Part shown: piece after piece, positions 1 to 9,625 of the stretch
Numbering within the stretch: position 1 is the first letter of the stretch
How the letters are laid out: every line of letters starts with the position of its first letter
Origin: Goodfellowiella coeruleoviolacea
Lineage (GTDB): Bacteria; Actinomycetota; Actinomycetes; Mycobacteriales; Pseudonocardiaceae
Length of the DNA: 64,000 bases
Direction of reading: 5' to 3'
NCBI RefSeq assembly: GCF_024171785.1
Contig: NZ_JAMTCK010000002.1
Coordinates: 558,001 to 622,000, forward strand
Notes under the pieces: model-generated
The model's input: only the letters and a program-made list of their open reading frames with translations
What the model was told of the DNA's origin: nothing
Databases searched by the model: none
Position numbers and translations under genes: made by a program

Positions 1-2009
1 GCGTCCAGGACCGGCGCGACCGCGCGCTGTCCACTGAGGAATTCCCGCGCCTGGGCGACGGTCATCTCCAGCACGTCGCTGATGGTCCTGCCGTTCAGGT
101 GGTAGGTCAGCACCTCGGCGGTGAACCGCCGGCCCTGGCAGCTCTCGCAGACGGCGGAGACCTCACCCAGGTGGGCCACGTCCGAGTAGATCACCCCCAT
201 GCCCTCGCAGGTCGGACACGCGCCGGCCGAGTTGGCGCTGAACAGGGCGGGGCTCACGCCGTTGGCCCTGGCGAACGCCTTGCGGATCGGGTCGAGCAAA
301 CCGGTGTAGGTGGCGGTGGTGGAGCGCCGGTTCGCGGTGAGCGCCGACTGGTCCACGACGACGGCCTCCGGGTGCTGGGCGCAGAGCACGCCGTACACCA
401 GGCTGGACTTGCCGGATCCGGCCACACCGGACACCACGGTGAGCACCCCGGTGGGAATCTCGACGGTGAGGTCGCGCAGGTTGTGCAGGGTGGCACCGGA
501 CACGGTGAGGTGTCCGGTGGGGGTGCGCACCGCGTCCTTGAGCCTGGTCCGGGCCCGCATGTGCCTGCCGGTCGGGGTGTCCGCGGTGGACAGTGCCGCC
601 ACGTCGCCGGTGAACACCACCCGGCCGCCGTTGTCACCCGCTCCCGGGCCGATGTCGATGACGTGGTCGGCGGCGGCGATGACGTCCGGATCGTGCTCGA
701 CGGCCAGCACGGTGTTCCCGTTGTCCCGCAACGACAGCAGCAGGTCGGTGAGCCGCCGCACGTCTCGGGCGTGCAGACCGGTGCTCGGCTCGTCGAAGAT
801 GTAGAGCATGTCGGTCAGCGTGCTGGCCAGGTGCCGGACGATCTTGACCCGCTGGGATTCCCCGCCGGAGAGCGTGTCCGTCCTGCGGTCCAGGCTCAGG
901 TAGCCCAGTCCGATGTCGACGAGGTGGCCGACGCGTTCGGCCAGTGCGTCGACGATCGGCGCGGCGGTCGGCAGGTCGAGGCCGGTCAACACGTCGTGCA
1001 GGTGGGCGGCTTCCATCGCGGACAGCTCCGCGATGCCGTGCCCGGCCACCCGGCAGTCCAGCGCCGCCCGGGACAGTCGGGCACCACCGCAGTCCGGACA
1101 CGACACCGACGTGGTGAACCGCTCGACCATCTGCCGGGTGCGCTGGCCCAACTCGGCGCTGTCCCGCTGGATGTACAGCCGCCGGAACTTCACGACCGCG
1201 CCCTCGTAGGAGGCGTTGACCTGCTGCCCCCTGACGTCCACCGGAACCGAGCCGGAGGTCGAGTACAGCAGGGTGTGCCGCTCCTCCTCGGTGTAGTCGC
1301 GGACCGGCTTGTCCGGGTCGAGCCGCTCGGAACGGGCGTAGACCTGCCAGTACCAGGAGCCGACCTTGAACGCCGGGGCGAGCAGGGCGCCCTCGTTGAG
1401 CGAGCGGTCCGGGTCCAGGAAGGCGGTCATGTCGATGTCGATGACCTCGCCGAGCCCCGCACAGCCGGGACACATGCCGGTCGGCAGGTTGAACGAGAAC
1501 GCGTCGGGGCCACCGACGGCGGGCGTGCCCGCGCGGGAGAACAGCAACCGCAGCAGCGGTGCGATGTCCGTGGCAGTGCCCACAGTGGACCGGGAACCGC
1601 CGCCGAGGCGGCGCTGGTCCACGACGACCACCGCGGACAGGTGCTCGATCATGTCCACGTTGGGATGGCCGTAGCTGGGCAGGAACCCGCGGACGAACGC
1701 CGGCAGCGTCTCGTAGAGCTGCCGCTGCGCCTCGGTCGCGATGGTGTCGAACACCAGTGACGACTTCCCCGATCCGGACACGCCGGTCACCACGGTGAAC
1801 TTCCGCTTGGGGATCTCCACGTCGATGTTGGCCAGGTTGTGCTCGCGCGCGCCGACCACCCGGATCCGCTCGCCCGCCGCGGCCGGCCGAGCCGTGGCCG
1901 GTCCGGTCGGGTTCGCCGCGCCTCCTTCCCCACTTCGCCGGCCGCCTGGTTCGGTCGGAACCCGCCAGGAGGGTGCCGCTGTGCGCACATCGGTGTCGCC
2001 GGAATTCAT
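1..2009 (-). CDS. UvrA-like ABC ATPase (partial, C-terminus outside window)
   Basis: Translating the minus strand from the ATG at 2009 gives about 669 residues that run off the left edge. Two ABC modules are visible. The first has Walker A GVSGSGKSS, the zinc-type pairs CPGC and CPDC, and the signature LSGGESQR followed by the Walker B stretch YIFDEPSTGLH. The second starts with GVAGSGKSS and has a CPTC/CESC zinc module. This layout is that of excinuclease subunit A. The first ABC module lacks the long UvrB-binding insertion of true UvrA, so the protein fits the shorter UvrA-like group (DrrC-like), linked in some antibiotic producers to self-resistance and otherwise of unknown role. The start is the first in-frame ATG; a GTG eight codons later is possible. 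It lies 139 bases downstream of the monooxygenase operon on the same strand and may or may not be co-transcribed. Family is secure, function open. Confidence 0.85.
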   Translation of the reverse strand, partial: MNSGDTDVRTAAPSWRVPTEPGGRRSGEGGAANPTGPATARPAAAGERIRVVGAREHNLANIDVEIPKRKFTVVTGVSGSGKSSLVFDTIATEAQRQLYETLPAFVRGFLPSYGHPNVDMIEHLSAVVVVDQRRLGGGSRSTVGTATDIAPLLRLLFSRAGTPAVGGPDAFSFNLPTGMCPGCAGLGEVIDIDMTAFLDPDRSLNEGALLAPAFKVGSWYWQVYARSERLDPDKPVRDYTEEERHTLLYSTSGSVPVDVRGQQVNASYEGAVVKFRRLYIQRDSAELGQRTRQMVERFTTSVSCPDCGGARLSRAALDCRVAGHGIAELSAMEAAHLHDVLTGLDLPTAAPIVDALAERVGHLVDIGLGYLSLDRRTDTLSGGESQRVKIVRHLASTLTDMLYIFDEPSTGLHARDVRRLTDLLLSLRDNGNTVLAVEHDPDVIAAADHVIDIGPGAGDNGGRVVFTGDVAALSTADTPTGRHMRARTRLKDAVRTPTGHLTVSGATLHNLRDLTVEIPTGVLTVVSGVAGSGKSSLVYGVLCAQHPEAVVVDQSALTANRRSTTATYTGLLDPIRKAFARANGVSPALFSANSAGACPTCEGMGVIYSDVAHLGEVSAVCESCQGRRFTAEVLTYHLNGRTISDVLEMTVAQAREFLSGQRAVAPVLD

Positions 2010-2148
2010 GCCTTCAAGTGTTTCATTGACCGTCCCGTTGAAACTTCTGTCCGCATCGGACGCCGCGAACTGAATGTCTCTTCGGGAAACCTTCAACAGC
2101 GGGAACCCCTGGCGAGGGTCGTCCGCCGGGACCGGGCGGCCCGGTCGG

Positions 2149-3282
2149 TCAGTTCCGGTACCACTCCTCGGCGAGCAGTTGGTAGGAGCGGACCCGGTCC
2201 TGGTGGTCGTGGGTGATGGTGGTGATCACCAGCTCGTCCGCGCCGGTCGCCTCCTGCAGTTGCCGCAGCCGGGCCGCCACCGTCGCTGGCGAGCCGACGA
2301 ACTGCGTTGCGACGCGGTCGGCCACCAGTTCCCGGTCCTCCTCGGTCCAGGTGAGTTCGGCCGCCTGCTCGGGGCTGGGAAACGGGATGGCGCCCTCCAG
2401 CCGGCGGATGCTGCGCACCCACGCCGGGTACCCGGCGGCCAGCCGCCGCGCGGTCCGGTCGTCCTCGGCCACCACGACGTCGGCGGAGACCGCCACGTGG
2501 GGCCGGTCCAGCACGGCGGACGGGGTGAACGCCGCCCGGTAGGCGTCCACCGCGTCGAGCACGGTCGCCGGGCTCACGTGGTAGTTCGCGGCGAAGCGCA
2601 GACCGCGGCTGCCCGCGATGGTCGCGCTCTGCCCGCCGCTGCTGCCGAGGATCCACACCTGCACGTCCGCGCCCTCGCCGGGAACGGCGTGCACGTCAAC
2701 GCCGTCCTCGGCCCGGTGGCTCCCGTTGAGCAGGGCCAGGATGTCGTCGACCTGCTGACCGTAGTCGGGTGGCTGGGCGCCCGGCTGTTGCAGGAGCGCG
2801 AAGGTCGCGGCGAGCCGGGGCGCGGCCAGCACGGCGGCCGCGTCCAGTCGTTTGGGCTTGGGCAGCGGCAGGCCGTTGGGAGCGGTGCGCGGCGCGTCCT
2901 GGGCCGGCGTGGGCGGGTGCTGCGCCCGCTCCTTGACCAACTGGGGGCCGCTGCGGCCGAGACCGAGGTCCAGTCGGCCCGGGTGCAGCGCGTCGATCAG
3001 CCCGAACTCCTCCACAGTGGACAGTGCGGTGCGGTGGGCGAGCTGAACCCCGGCGGAACCGAGCCGGATGGTGTTGGTGGCGGCGGCGACGAGCGCGATC
3101 TCCACCGCGGGTGAGCTGCCCGCCACACCCGGGTTGAGGTGGTGCTCGGCGAACCAGTAGCGCTGGTAACCCGCCCGCTCGGCGTGCTGGGCCAGGTCGA
3201 TGGTGTTGCGCAGGGCCTGGCGCGCGGTCGAGCCCGCCGCGATCGGGATCAGGTCGAGCACGGAGAGGGGAACCGGGGGCAT
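2149..3282 (-). CDS. Luciferase-like flavin monooxygenase (MsnO8-type LLM)
   Basis: 377 residues with the bacterial luciferase-like TIM barrel. The N-terminus has LDLIPIAAGST and then YWFAEHH, typical of the alkanal/LLM family, followed by GRLDLGLGRSG and a late SPATVAARL segment that family members use around the flavin phosphate. These enzymes usually use reduced FMN (some use F420) and oxygen to hydroxylate or desulfonate small organic molecules in the cytoplasm. It is the last of four LLM genes in one minus-strand operon; its ATG is 10 bases after the stop of the preceding gene. The substrate cannot be read from the sequence. No flavin reductase is visible in the window, so reduced flavin would have to come from elsewhere. 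Confidence 0.88.
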   Translation of the reverse strand: MPPVPLSVLDLIPIAAGSTARQALRNTIDLAQHAERAGYQRYWFAEHHLNPGVAGSSPAVEIALVAAATNTIRLGSAGVQLAHRTALSTVEEFGLIDALHPGRLDLGLGRSGPQLVKERAQHPPTPAQDAPRTAPNGLPLPKPKRLDAAAVLAAPRLAATFALLQQPGAQPPDYGQQVDDILALLNGSHRAEDGVDVHAVPGEGADVQVWILGSSGGQSATIAGSRGLRFAANYHVSPATVLDAVDAYRAAFTPSAVLDRPHVAVSADVVVAEDDRTARRLAAGYPAWVRSIRRLEGAIPFPSPEQAAELTWTEEDRELVADRVATQFVGSPATVAARLRQLQEATGADELVITTITHDHQDRVRSYQLLAEEWYRN

Positions 3283-3292
3283 GGGTGTCCTT

Positions 3293-4342
3293 TCAGGATT
3301 CGGCCGGCCAGGGTGGTGCCGGGATCTCGCGGCGCAGCACCGGAGCGATCTCGGACTGGAACAGGGTGAGCATGTCCCGGTGCTGGCGCTCGGTGAGGCC
3401 GTCGCGGTCGGCCTGCAGGTGGATCACCTGGTGGCCGAACTCCGCGTGGTAGCGCAGCACCTTGTCGATGATCTGCGCCGGACTGCCGATCAGGGCGGAA
3501 CTGCGCTCGACGAAGTCCTCCAGGGTGGTGAAGACGGGGCGCAGACCGAGCCGGGACTGCAGGGCGAGTTTGCTGGCGAAGATCGGCTGGTAGACCCGCA
3601 GCGCCTGCTGGCTGGTCCGCGCCACGTAGCAACCGGCGGTGCCGGCGCCGACCAGGGCGCGCGCCGGATCGTGGCCGTGGAAGGCCCACCGCTCCCGGTA
3701 GTGGCGGATCAGCTCCGCGTACGGCTCGATGGGGTTGCTGACGTTGGCGGAGAACAGCGGGTCGCCCCACTTCGCCGCCAACTCCACGGACTCGCGGCTG
3801 GTGGCGCTGCCGTGCCAGACCCGGATCGGCTGCTGCAGCGGCCTCGGCCAGACCTCGGCGTCCACCAGCGCCGGGCGGAACCGTCCCGACCAGGTGACCC
3901 GGTCCTCCCGCCAGAGCCGGCGGAACAGCTCGTAGCCTTCGGCGTTGCGGGCCCACTGGGTCTCGGTCGTCACCTCGAACAGGTCGCGCTGTGCGCTTCC
4001 GTTGCCCTTGCCGATGATCAGTTCGAGCCGTCCGCCCGACAGGTTGTCCAGGGTCGCGTAGTCCTCGAAGGCCCGCACCGGGTCCAGCAGGCTCAGCGTG
4101 GTCACCGCGGTGAACAACCGGATGCGCGAGGTGCGCGCGGCGATGTGGCTCAACACCACCGGCGGGGCCGAGGAGATGAACGGCCGCTCGTGCCGCTCGC
4201 CGACCCCGTAGCCGTCGAAGCCCAGTTCCTCGGCGAGTTCGGCGGTGGCCACGACCTCGCGGAACCGGTCCGCGGTGGACAGCCGCACCCCGGTGACCGG
4301 GTCCTCGGTGTGCGTGATGAGGGTGATCAGCAGGAACTTCAC
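3293..4342 (-). CDS. Luciferase-like flavin monooxygenase
   Basis: 349 residues read from a GTG at 4342 that overlaps the stop of the upstream gene in a GTGA arrangement, typical of translational coupling. A longer reading frame continues upstream, but it lies inside the preceding gene, so the GTG is preferred. The protein is a single-domain LLM enzyme: ELGFDGYGVGERH near the N-terminus, LSGGRLELIIGKGNG in the middle, and a C-terminal GSPAQIIDKV flavin-binding segment. It differs clearly from its three LLM neighbours, so this is a set of divergent enzymes and not a recent duplication. Likely reaction: FMNH2-dependent monooxygenation of an imported small molecule. The substrate is unknown. Confidence 0.87.
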   Translation of the reverse strand: MKFLLITLITHTEDPVTGVRLSTADRFREVVATAELAEELGFDGYGVGERHERPFISSAPPVVLSHIAARTSRIRLFTAVTTLSLLDPVRAFEDYATLDNLSGGRLELIIGKGNGSAQRDLFEVTTETQWARNAEGYELFRRLWREDRVTWSGRFRPALVDAEVWPRPLQQPIRVWHGSATSRESVELAAKWGDPLFSANVSNPIEPYAELIRHYRERWAFHGHDPARALVGAGTAGCYVARTSQQALRVYQPIFASKLALQSRLGLRPVFTTLEDFVERSSALIGSPAQIIDKVLRYHAEFGHQVIHLQADRDGLTERQHRDMLTLFQSEIAPVLRREIPAPPWPAES

Positions 4343-5688
4343 GCCGTCACCCGGTCGATGCCGAGGTGTTCGCGCAGTGTGCTCCCGGTGTACTCGGTGC
4401 GGAACACGCCGCGTTCCTGCAGCAGCGGCACCACCCGGTCGGCGAACTCGTCCAGGCCGCCCGGGGTGACGTGGGGGACCAGCACGAACCCGTCGCTGGC
4501 GTCGCTCTGCACGAACTCGTTGATGGTGGCGGCCACCGTCGCGGGTGAGCCGATGAAGTTCTGCCGCCCGGTGACCTCGATGATCAGCTCGCGGATCGAC
4601 AGGTTCTTGGCCTCGGCCAGCGCCCGCCACTCCCGGGCGGTGGCCACCGGGTCGCGGTACATCCGCACGCTTGCCCGCCCCCGGGCGATGGTGTTCTCCC
4701 CGGGCCGGGGATCGAAGCTGGGCAGCGGCCCGTCCGGGTCGTAGGCGCTGAGGTCGGCGTTCCACAGCTGTTCCAGGAACTTGATCGCGGTCTGGCCGCT
4801 GACCTGCTGGCGGCGCACGACGTCGGCGCGCTCCTGGGCCTCGGCGTCGGTGTCGCCGAGCACGAACGTCGCGGCCGGGAGCACGAGCAGTTGTTCGGGG
4901 GAGCGGCCGTAGCGGGCGAGCCGGCCCTTGACGTCGGTGTAGAAGGCCTGTCCGGCGGCGAGCGTGCCGTGCCTGGAGAAGATCGCGTCGGCACTGGACG
5001 CGGCGAACTCACGGCCCTCGTCCGAGTCGCCAGCCTGCAGGATCACCGGCCGGCCCTGCGGGCTGCGCGGCACCGGGAACCGGCCCGCGATGTCGAAGTG
5101 CGCGTCGTGGTGGGCGAACGCGCCCGCGTGCGGGTCGCGCAGGAACACCCCGGTGTCCTTGTCCGCGACGATCTCGTCGCCGCGCCACGAGTCGAACAGC
5201 TCCCACGCCGTGCGCAGGAAGGTCTGGGCCCGCTCGTAGCGCTGCTCCTGCGGGAGGAAGCCGCCTCGGCGGAAGTTCTCACCGGTGAACGCGTCCCAGG
5301 AGGTGACGACGTTCCACGCGGCGCGGCCGGCGGAGAGGTGGTCGAGCGAGGCGAACTGGCGGGCCACCTCGAACGGCTCGTTGAACGTCGAGTTGATCGT
5401 CCCCGCCAGGCCCAGCCGGTCGGTGACCGCGGCCAGCGCGGCGAGCACGGTGAACGTGTCGGGCCGGCCGACCACGTCCAGGTCGTAGATCTGCCCACCC
5501 TGCTCGCGCAGGCGCAACCCCTCGGCGAGGAAGAAGAAGTCGAACTTGGCGCGTTCCGCGGTCTGGGCGAGGTGGACGAACGAGCTGAACTCGATGTGGC
5601 TGCCGGCCCTCGGGTCGCTCCACACCGTCGTGTTGTTCACGCCGGGGAAGTGCGCCGCGAGGTGGATCTGCTTGAGCGGCTTGGTCAT
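4339..5688 (-). CDS. NtaA/SnaA/DszA-family FMN-dependent monooxygenase
   Basis: 449 residues, the usual length for the NtaA/SnaA/DszA branch, which is longer than ordinary LLM proteins. Family marks include the opening HLAAHFPGVNNTTVW, then FDFFFLAEGL, SLDHLSAGRAAWNVVTSW and ENFRRGG, and a late GSPATVAATINEFV. Members oxidise nitrilotriacetate, dibenzothiophene sulfone, alkyl sulfones or pristinamycin precursors, using FMNH2 made by a separate reductase. The gene starts 10 bases after the preceding LLM gene and its stop overlaps the next start, so it is an internal operon gene. Together with a Dpp-type importer this suggests uptake and oxidative cleavage of an organosulfur or amine compound; that substrate class is inference. 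Confidence 0.9.
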   Translation of the reverse strand: MTKPLKQIHLAAHFPGVNNTTVWSDPRAGSHIEFSSFVHLAQTAERAKFDFFFLAEGLRLREQGGQIYDLDVVGRPDTFTVLAALAAVTDRLGLAGTINSTFNEPFEVARQFASLDHLSAGRAAWNVVTSWDAFTGENFRRGGFLPQEQRYERAQTFLRTAWELFDSWRGDEIVADKDTGVFLRDPHAGAFAHHDAHFDIAGRFPVPRSPQGRPVILQAGDSDEGREFAASSADAIFSRHGTLAAGQAFYTDVKGRLARYGRSPEQLLVLPAATFVLGDTDAEAQERADVVRRQQVSGQTAIKFLEQLWNADLSAYDPDGPLPSFDPRPGENTIARGRASVRMYRDPVATAREWRALAEAKNLSIRELIIEVTGRQNFIGSPATVAATINEFVQSDASDGFVLVPHVTPGGLDEFADRVVPLLQERGVFRTEYTGSTLREHLGIDRVTA

Positions 5689-5698
5689 TCGGTCCTCC

Positions 5699-6922
5699 TC
5701 AGGCGGCGTAGCGGTTGGCGGGCCTGGTCAGGCCGAGCAGCCCGCGCAGCGTGTTCGCCTCGTAGCCGGTGCGGAACGCGCCACGGGCACGCAGTTCGGG
5801 CACCAGCCCCCGGGTGATCGCGGCCAGGTCGTGCGGGAGCCGTCCCGGGCGCAGCCGGAACCCGGACAGGCCGGCGGCGTGCCAGTCCAGCAGCAGGTCG
5901 GCCAGTTCACCCGGGGTCCCGGTGAACACGGCGGCGTCGGAGGTGTACTCGGCGCCGGCCCGGTCGTCCAGCCGCGCCCTGCCGGCGGTGGCGGCCTGGG
6001 CGCTGGTGTCCAGGAACACCACCAGCTCGCCGAACACGTGCAGCGGCTGGTCGGCCCGGCCGGCGGTGGCCTGCTCGGCCCGGACCTCGGCCAGGATCGC
6101 GCCCACCTGGTCGCGGTGGTGCGGCGTCACGTACACCACGTCGGCCGCCCTGGCGGCCAGCCGGTAGGGGATGGCGGCGTGGGCCAGTGCGGTGACCGGC
6201 GGCTGGCCCTGTGGCGGCCTCGGCGTGATGGACGGGCCCTTGACCGAGAACCACCGGCCGGTGAAGTCGATGTAGTGCAGCTTGTCCCGGTCGATGAACC
6301 GGCCGGTGGCGACGTCGCGGATCTCGGCGTCGTCCTCCCAGCTGTCCCACAGCCGGCGCAGCACCTCCACGTAGTCGGCGGCCTCGTCGAACAGGTCCGC
6401 CAGCACGCTGGGGGTGTCGGGCTCGGCCGAGTCGGCCAGCCGGAACTCGCCGAGTTCACGCCGGCCGAAGTGGCGGAACTCGGCGTGCTGCGTGGAGATC
6501 CGCACGCGGACGCCGGCCCGGCCGGTGCTGACGTAGTCGAGTGTGGCGATCGCCTTGGACAGGTGGAAGGGCTCGGTGTGGGTGACCACGGCCGTGGGCA
6601 CCAGGCCGATGTGCGAGGTGACTGGCGCGACCCGCGACGCGACCAGCACGGCGTCCAGCCGGCCCTGCACGCGGTCGGTCGGACCGGCCGGGCCACCAGG
6701 TTCCACTGTGGACGGACCGGGGATCGTGTCGGTCTGCAGCGCCAGGGTGTCCTCGATGGTGACGAAGTCCAGTGTGCCGGCCTCGGCTTCCCGCACCAGG
6801 TCGGTCCAGTACCGCGCGGTGAACAACTCCGCGGGGCGGGCGTCCGGCTCGCGCCAGGCGGCCGGGTGCCAGCCGGCCCCGTCCAGGGCCACGGCGAGAT
6901 GAGGTCCAGTTCTCTGTGTCAT
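5699..6922 (-). CDS. Luciferase-like flavin monooxygenase, first oxidase gene of the operon
   Basis: 407 residues. The reading frame is open further upstream, but the ATG at 6922 is preceded by an AAGGAAAG-type ribosome site and begins the conserved part of the protein, so it is chosen. LLM features: FVTIEDTLALQ, a THTEPFHLSKAIATLDYVS segment, GRAGVRVRIS, and a C-terminal GTPGELADLLLDWHAAG segment resembling the flavin-phosphate region of DszA/NtaA relatives. The C-terminus (FRTGYEANTLRGLLGL) resembles that of the next gene (FRTEYTGSTLREHLGI), so the two may be distant paralogues. It is separated from the upstream ATPase gene by 235 bases containing a strong hairpin, which may set a different expression level for the oxidase half of the operon. 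Confidence 0.87.
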   Translation of the reverse strand: MTQRTGPHLAVALDGAGWHPAAWREPDARPAELFTARYWTDLVREAEAGTLDFVTIEDTLALQTDTIPGPSTVEPGGPAGPTDRVQGRLDAVLVASRVAPVTSHIGLVPTAVVTHTEPFHLSKAIATLDYVSTGRAGVRVRISTQHAEFRHFGRRELGEFRLADSAEPDTPSVLADLFDEAADYVEVLRRLWDSWEDDAEIRDVATGRFIDRDKLHYIDFTGRWFSVKGPSITPRPPQGQPPVTALAHAAIPYRLAARAADVVYVTPHHRDQVGAILAEVRAEQATAGRADQPLHVFGELVVFLDTSAQAATAGRARLDDRAGAEYTSDAAVFTGTPGELADLLLDWHAAGLSGFRLRPGRLPHDLAAITRGLVPELRARGAFRTGYEANTLRGLLGLTRPANRYAA

Positions 6923-7046
6923 ACCGGCTTTCCTTCCCTCAGGCCGTGGCCGAATTGTGCGCCGCTCGACGGCGACCGGGCAGGGCTGGCCACGTGCTGG
7001 GAACTTCGCGGGTTTTTCTGTCGTGGCGGGAATAATCGCGGCACCA

Positions 7047-7066
7047 GGTGGCGGCGCCGCGCCACC
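7047..7066. repeat. Perfect hairpin in the intra-operon gap
   Basis: The arms GGTGGCG (7047-7053) and CGCCACC (7060-7066) pair perfectly around a six-base loop. It sits in the only sizeable gap (6923-7157) between the transporter and oxidase halves of the minus-strand operon. There is no T-run after it, so it is more likely an mRNA-stabilising or attenuating structure than a classical terminator. No gene is supported in the gap. Confidence 0.6.
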
Positions 7067-7157
7067 GGGTGGGAGTTCGGTGGGAGACACCGGAACCGAG
7101 GCACGGGAGTGCCGAGCGGTGCGCGTGCGGCGGGTGGCCGTGCGCCGAGGTAGCGGA

Positions 7158-8789
7158 TCAGCGTTGGGTGTCGCCGATGTCCACCCGGGTGTTCCCCGGG
7201 ATCGCGTCGAGCAGGCGCCGGGTGTACTCCGCGCGCGGATCGGCCAGCACGGTGTCGGCCGGCCCGAACTCCACCAGTCGGCCCGCGCGCAGCACCGCCA
7301 CCTGGTCGGCGATCTCCCGCACCACCGCGAGGTCGTGGGTGATGAACAGGTAGGTCAACCCGAGTTCGTCCTGCAGGCGCACCAGCAGTTCCAGGATCTG
7401 CGCCTGCACGGACACGTCCAGTGCGGACACCGGCTCGTCGCAGACCACCAGATCCGGGTGCAGGGCCAGCGCCCTGGCGATCGCCGCGCGCTGCCGCTGC
7501 CCGCCGGACAGCTCGGCGGGTTTGCGGCGCAGCACCGACGCGGGCAGGGCCACCTGGTCGATCAGCTCCACCACGCGGGCGCGGCGCTCGGCCCTGGTGC
7601 CGACGCGGAACGCCCGCAGCGGCTCGGCAACGACCTCCTCGATGCTGAACCGCGGGTTCAGCGAGGCGTACGGATTCTGGTACACCAGCTGGAAGCGCCG
7701 CCGCAGTCGGCGCAGTTCCTCGCCCCCGGTGCGGGTGATGTCCGTTCCGGCGAAGGTGATCCGGCCCGATGTCGGGGTTTCCAGGCCGACCATCATGCGC
7801 GCGATGGTGCTCTTGCCCGACCCGGACTCGCCGACCAGCGCCAGGGTGCGGCCCCGGGTGAGGGTGAACGAGACGTCGTCCACCGCGCGCACCGCCCTCG
7901 GCCCGGATCTGGTGCGTGGCAGCGGGAAGGTCTTGGCCAGCCCGGTGACGGCCACCAGCACGTCCGGGCCGGGGGGCCGGCGGGGCCGCAGCGGGGTGCG
8001 CGCCAGGCTCGGTGCGGCGGCCAGCAGCCGCCGGGTGTAGGGGTGTTCCGGTGCGGCGAGCACTTCCCGGGTCGGCCCGGTCTCGACGACCGCGCCGTCG
8101 GACATCACCACGATCCGCGCCGCGCGGTCGGCGGCCACCCCGAGGTCGTGGGTGATCAGCAGGACCGCCGTGTGCGACTCGGCCGCCAGCCCCTCCAGGT
8201 GGTCCAGGATCTCCCGCTGCACCGTGACGTCCAGCGCGCTGGTCGGCTCGTCGGCGATGAGCAGCCTGGGCTCGCCGGCGAGCGCGATGGCGATCAGCGC
8301 GCGCTGCCGCAAGCCACCGGACAACTCGTGCGGGTACTGCCTGGCCCGTGTCTCCGGCTCCGCGACACCGGCCCGGCGCAACAGCTCCACGGCACGGGCC
8401 GGGGCCTCGCGCCGGTCGGCCAGCCCGTGGATGAGCAGCACCTCCGCGACCTGGTCGCCGATCCGGCGCACCGGGTTCAGCGAGACCGTCGGGTCCTGGG
8501 GGACCAGTCCGATCTCGGTGCCTCTGACCGCCTGCCAGTCCTTTTCGGACAGTCCGGTGAGATCCTGCCCGGCGAAGCGGATCTGGCCGGCATCGATCCG
8601 CCCACCCCTGGGCAGCAGCCCGAGCACGGCGTGCGCGGTGGTGCTCTTGCCCGATCCGGACTCGCCGACCACGGCGACGATCTCACCGGCGGCGACGGTC
8701 AGGTCCACGCCGCGCACCGCGTGGACCGTGTCGGTTCGAGTGCGGTAGCACACGCTGAGGTCGCGGATCTCCAGCAGGTCGGCGCTCAT
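7158..8789 (-). CDS. Fused double ATP-binding protein of a Dpp/Opp-type ABC importer
   Basis: 543 residues carrying two complete ABC ATPase domains, equivalent to DppD and DppF joined. Both halves have the Walker [10 protein letters not shown] (about residues 40 and 315), a signature (LSGGLRQR and LSGGQRQR), and Walker B segments [12 protein letters not shown] and [12 protein letters not shown]. Each has the region typical of the oligopeptide/nickel importer ATPases. The product energises uptake from the cytoplasmic face of the membrane. Its ATG overlaps the stop of the permease gene before it by four bases (ATGA), so the transporter genes are translationally coupled. All catalytic motifs look intact. 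Confidence 0.95.
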   Translation of the reverse strand: MSADLLEIRDLSVCYRTRTDTVHAVRGVDLTVAAGEIVAVVGESGSGKSTTAHAVLGLLPRGGRIDAGQIRFAGQDLTGLSEKDWQAVRGTEIGLVPQDPTVSLNPVRRIGDQVAEVLLIHGLADRREAPARAVELLRRAGVAEPETRARQYPHELSGGLRQRALIAIALAGEPRLLIADEPTSALDVTVQREILDHLEGLAAESHTAVLLITHDLGVAADRAARIVVMSDGAVVETGPTREVLAAPEHPYTRRLLAAAPSLARTPLRPRRPPGPDVLVAVTGLAKTFPLPRTRSGPRAVRAVDDVSFTLTRGRTLALVGESGSGKSTIARMMVGLETPTSGRITFAGTDITRTGGEELRRLRRRFQLVYQNPYASLNPRFSIEEVVAEPLRAFRVGTRAERRARVVELIDQVALPASVLRRKPAELSGGQRQRAAIARALALHPDLVVCDEPVSALDVSVQAQILELLVRLQDELGLTYLFITHDLAVVREIADQVAVLRAGRLVEFGPADTVLADPRAEYTRRLLDAIPGNTRVDIGDTQR

Positions 8790-9625
8790 CGCAGCTCACT
8801 CCGTTCCCCGTCGAGCGCCCGGGACAGCCGGTTGGTCGCCAACACCACGGCGGCGACGGTCAGCCCGGGAAGGGTGGTCATCCACCACGCGGTGGCCAGG
8901 AAGTTGCGTCCACCCGCCACCAGCGCGCCCCACTCGGGCGTGGGCGGGGTCGCGCCGAAACCGAGGAAGCTCAACGCGGACACCTCCAGCACGGCCGTGC
9001 CGAACGTCAGCGTCGCCAGCACCAGGACCGGTCCGGCCGCGTTCGGCAGGACGTGCCTGGCCAGCACACCCGGCCAGCGCACCCCGCTGGCGCGGGCGGA
9101 CTCCACGAACACGCTGGAGCGCACCCGCAGCACCTCGGCGCGCATCAGCCGGGCGAACGCGGCGAGGTTGGACACCCCCACCGCGATCGCCACGTTGGTG
9201 GTGCCGAAGCCCAGCGCGGTGACCACCGCCAGCGACAGCAGGATCGCCGGCACGGCCTGGAGCACGTCGACCACCCGCATGACCACCGCGTCGAGCCAGC
9301 CGCCGCGAAAGCCGGCGAGCAGGCCGATCGCGGCACCCGCGACCAGCGCGACCAGCACGGCGAGCACGGTGGCGCGCAACGACAGCGACGCCCCGTGCAC
9401 GACTCGGGCGAACACGTCCCGCCCGGTCTCGTCGGTGCCGAACAGGTGCGCGGGCGAGGGGGCGCGCAGCCGCTCGGCCGGCACGCCGGTGATCGGGTCC
9501 TGGCCGGTGAACACCCCAGGTGCCACCGCGGCCAGCAGGACCGCCGCCAGCAGCACCGCGGACAGCACCAGCCCCGGCTGGCGCGGCAGCGACCAGGTGC
9601 GGCGCCGGGTGACCGAGTCAGGCAT
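8786..9625 (-). CDS. ABC importer permease, DppC type
   Basis: 279 residues with about six membrane helices. An N-terminal helix ([18 protein letters not shown]) is followed by [20 protein letters not shown], a hallmark of DppC/OppC permeases. The cytoplasmic loop that docks the ATPase is visible as [19 protein letters not shown] (EAA-type). It pairs with the DppB-type permease whose gene ends eight bases inside this start, forming the membrane channel for the solute delivered by the binding protein. Start chosen: ATG at 9625, giving normal family length. No oddities. Confidence 0.95.
   Translation of the reverse strand: MPDSVTRRRTWSLPRQPGLVLSAVLLAAVLLAAVAPGVFTGQDPITGVPAERLRAPSPAHLFGTDETGRDVFARVVHGASLSLRATVLAVLVALVAGAAIGLLAGFRGGWLDAVVMRVVDVLQAVPAILLSLAVVTALGFGTTNVAIAVGVSNLAAFARLMRAEVLRVRSSVFVESARASGVRWPGVLARHVLPNAAGPVLVLATLTFGTAVLEVSALSFLGFGATPPTPEWGALVAGGRNFLATAWWMTTLPGLTVAAVVLATNRLSRALDGERSELR

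Noticed and set aside
99-1760. Plus-strand open frame of 553 residues at the left edge
   Set aside because: It is antisense to the UvrA-like gene, whose Walker and zinc motifs are clear on the minus strand.
6919-7104. Small gene in the gap between the ATPase and the first oxidase gene
   Set aside because: The 61-residue frame has no ribosome site or recognisable composition and spans the hairpin; more likely untranslated leader.
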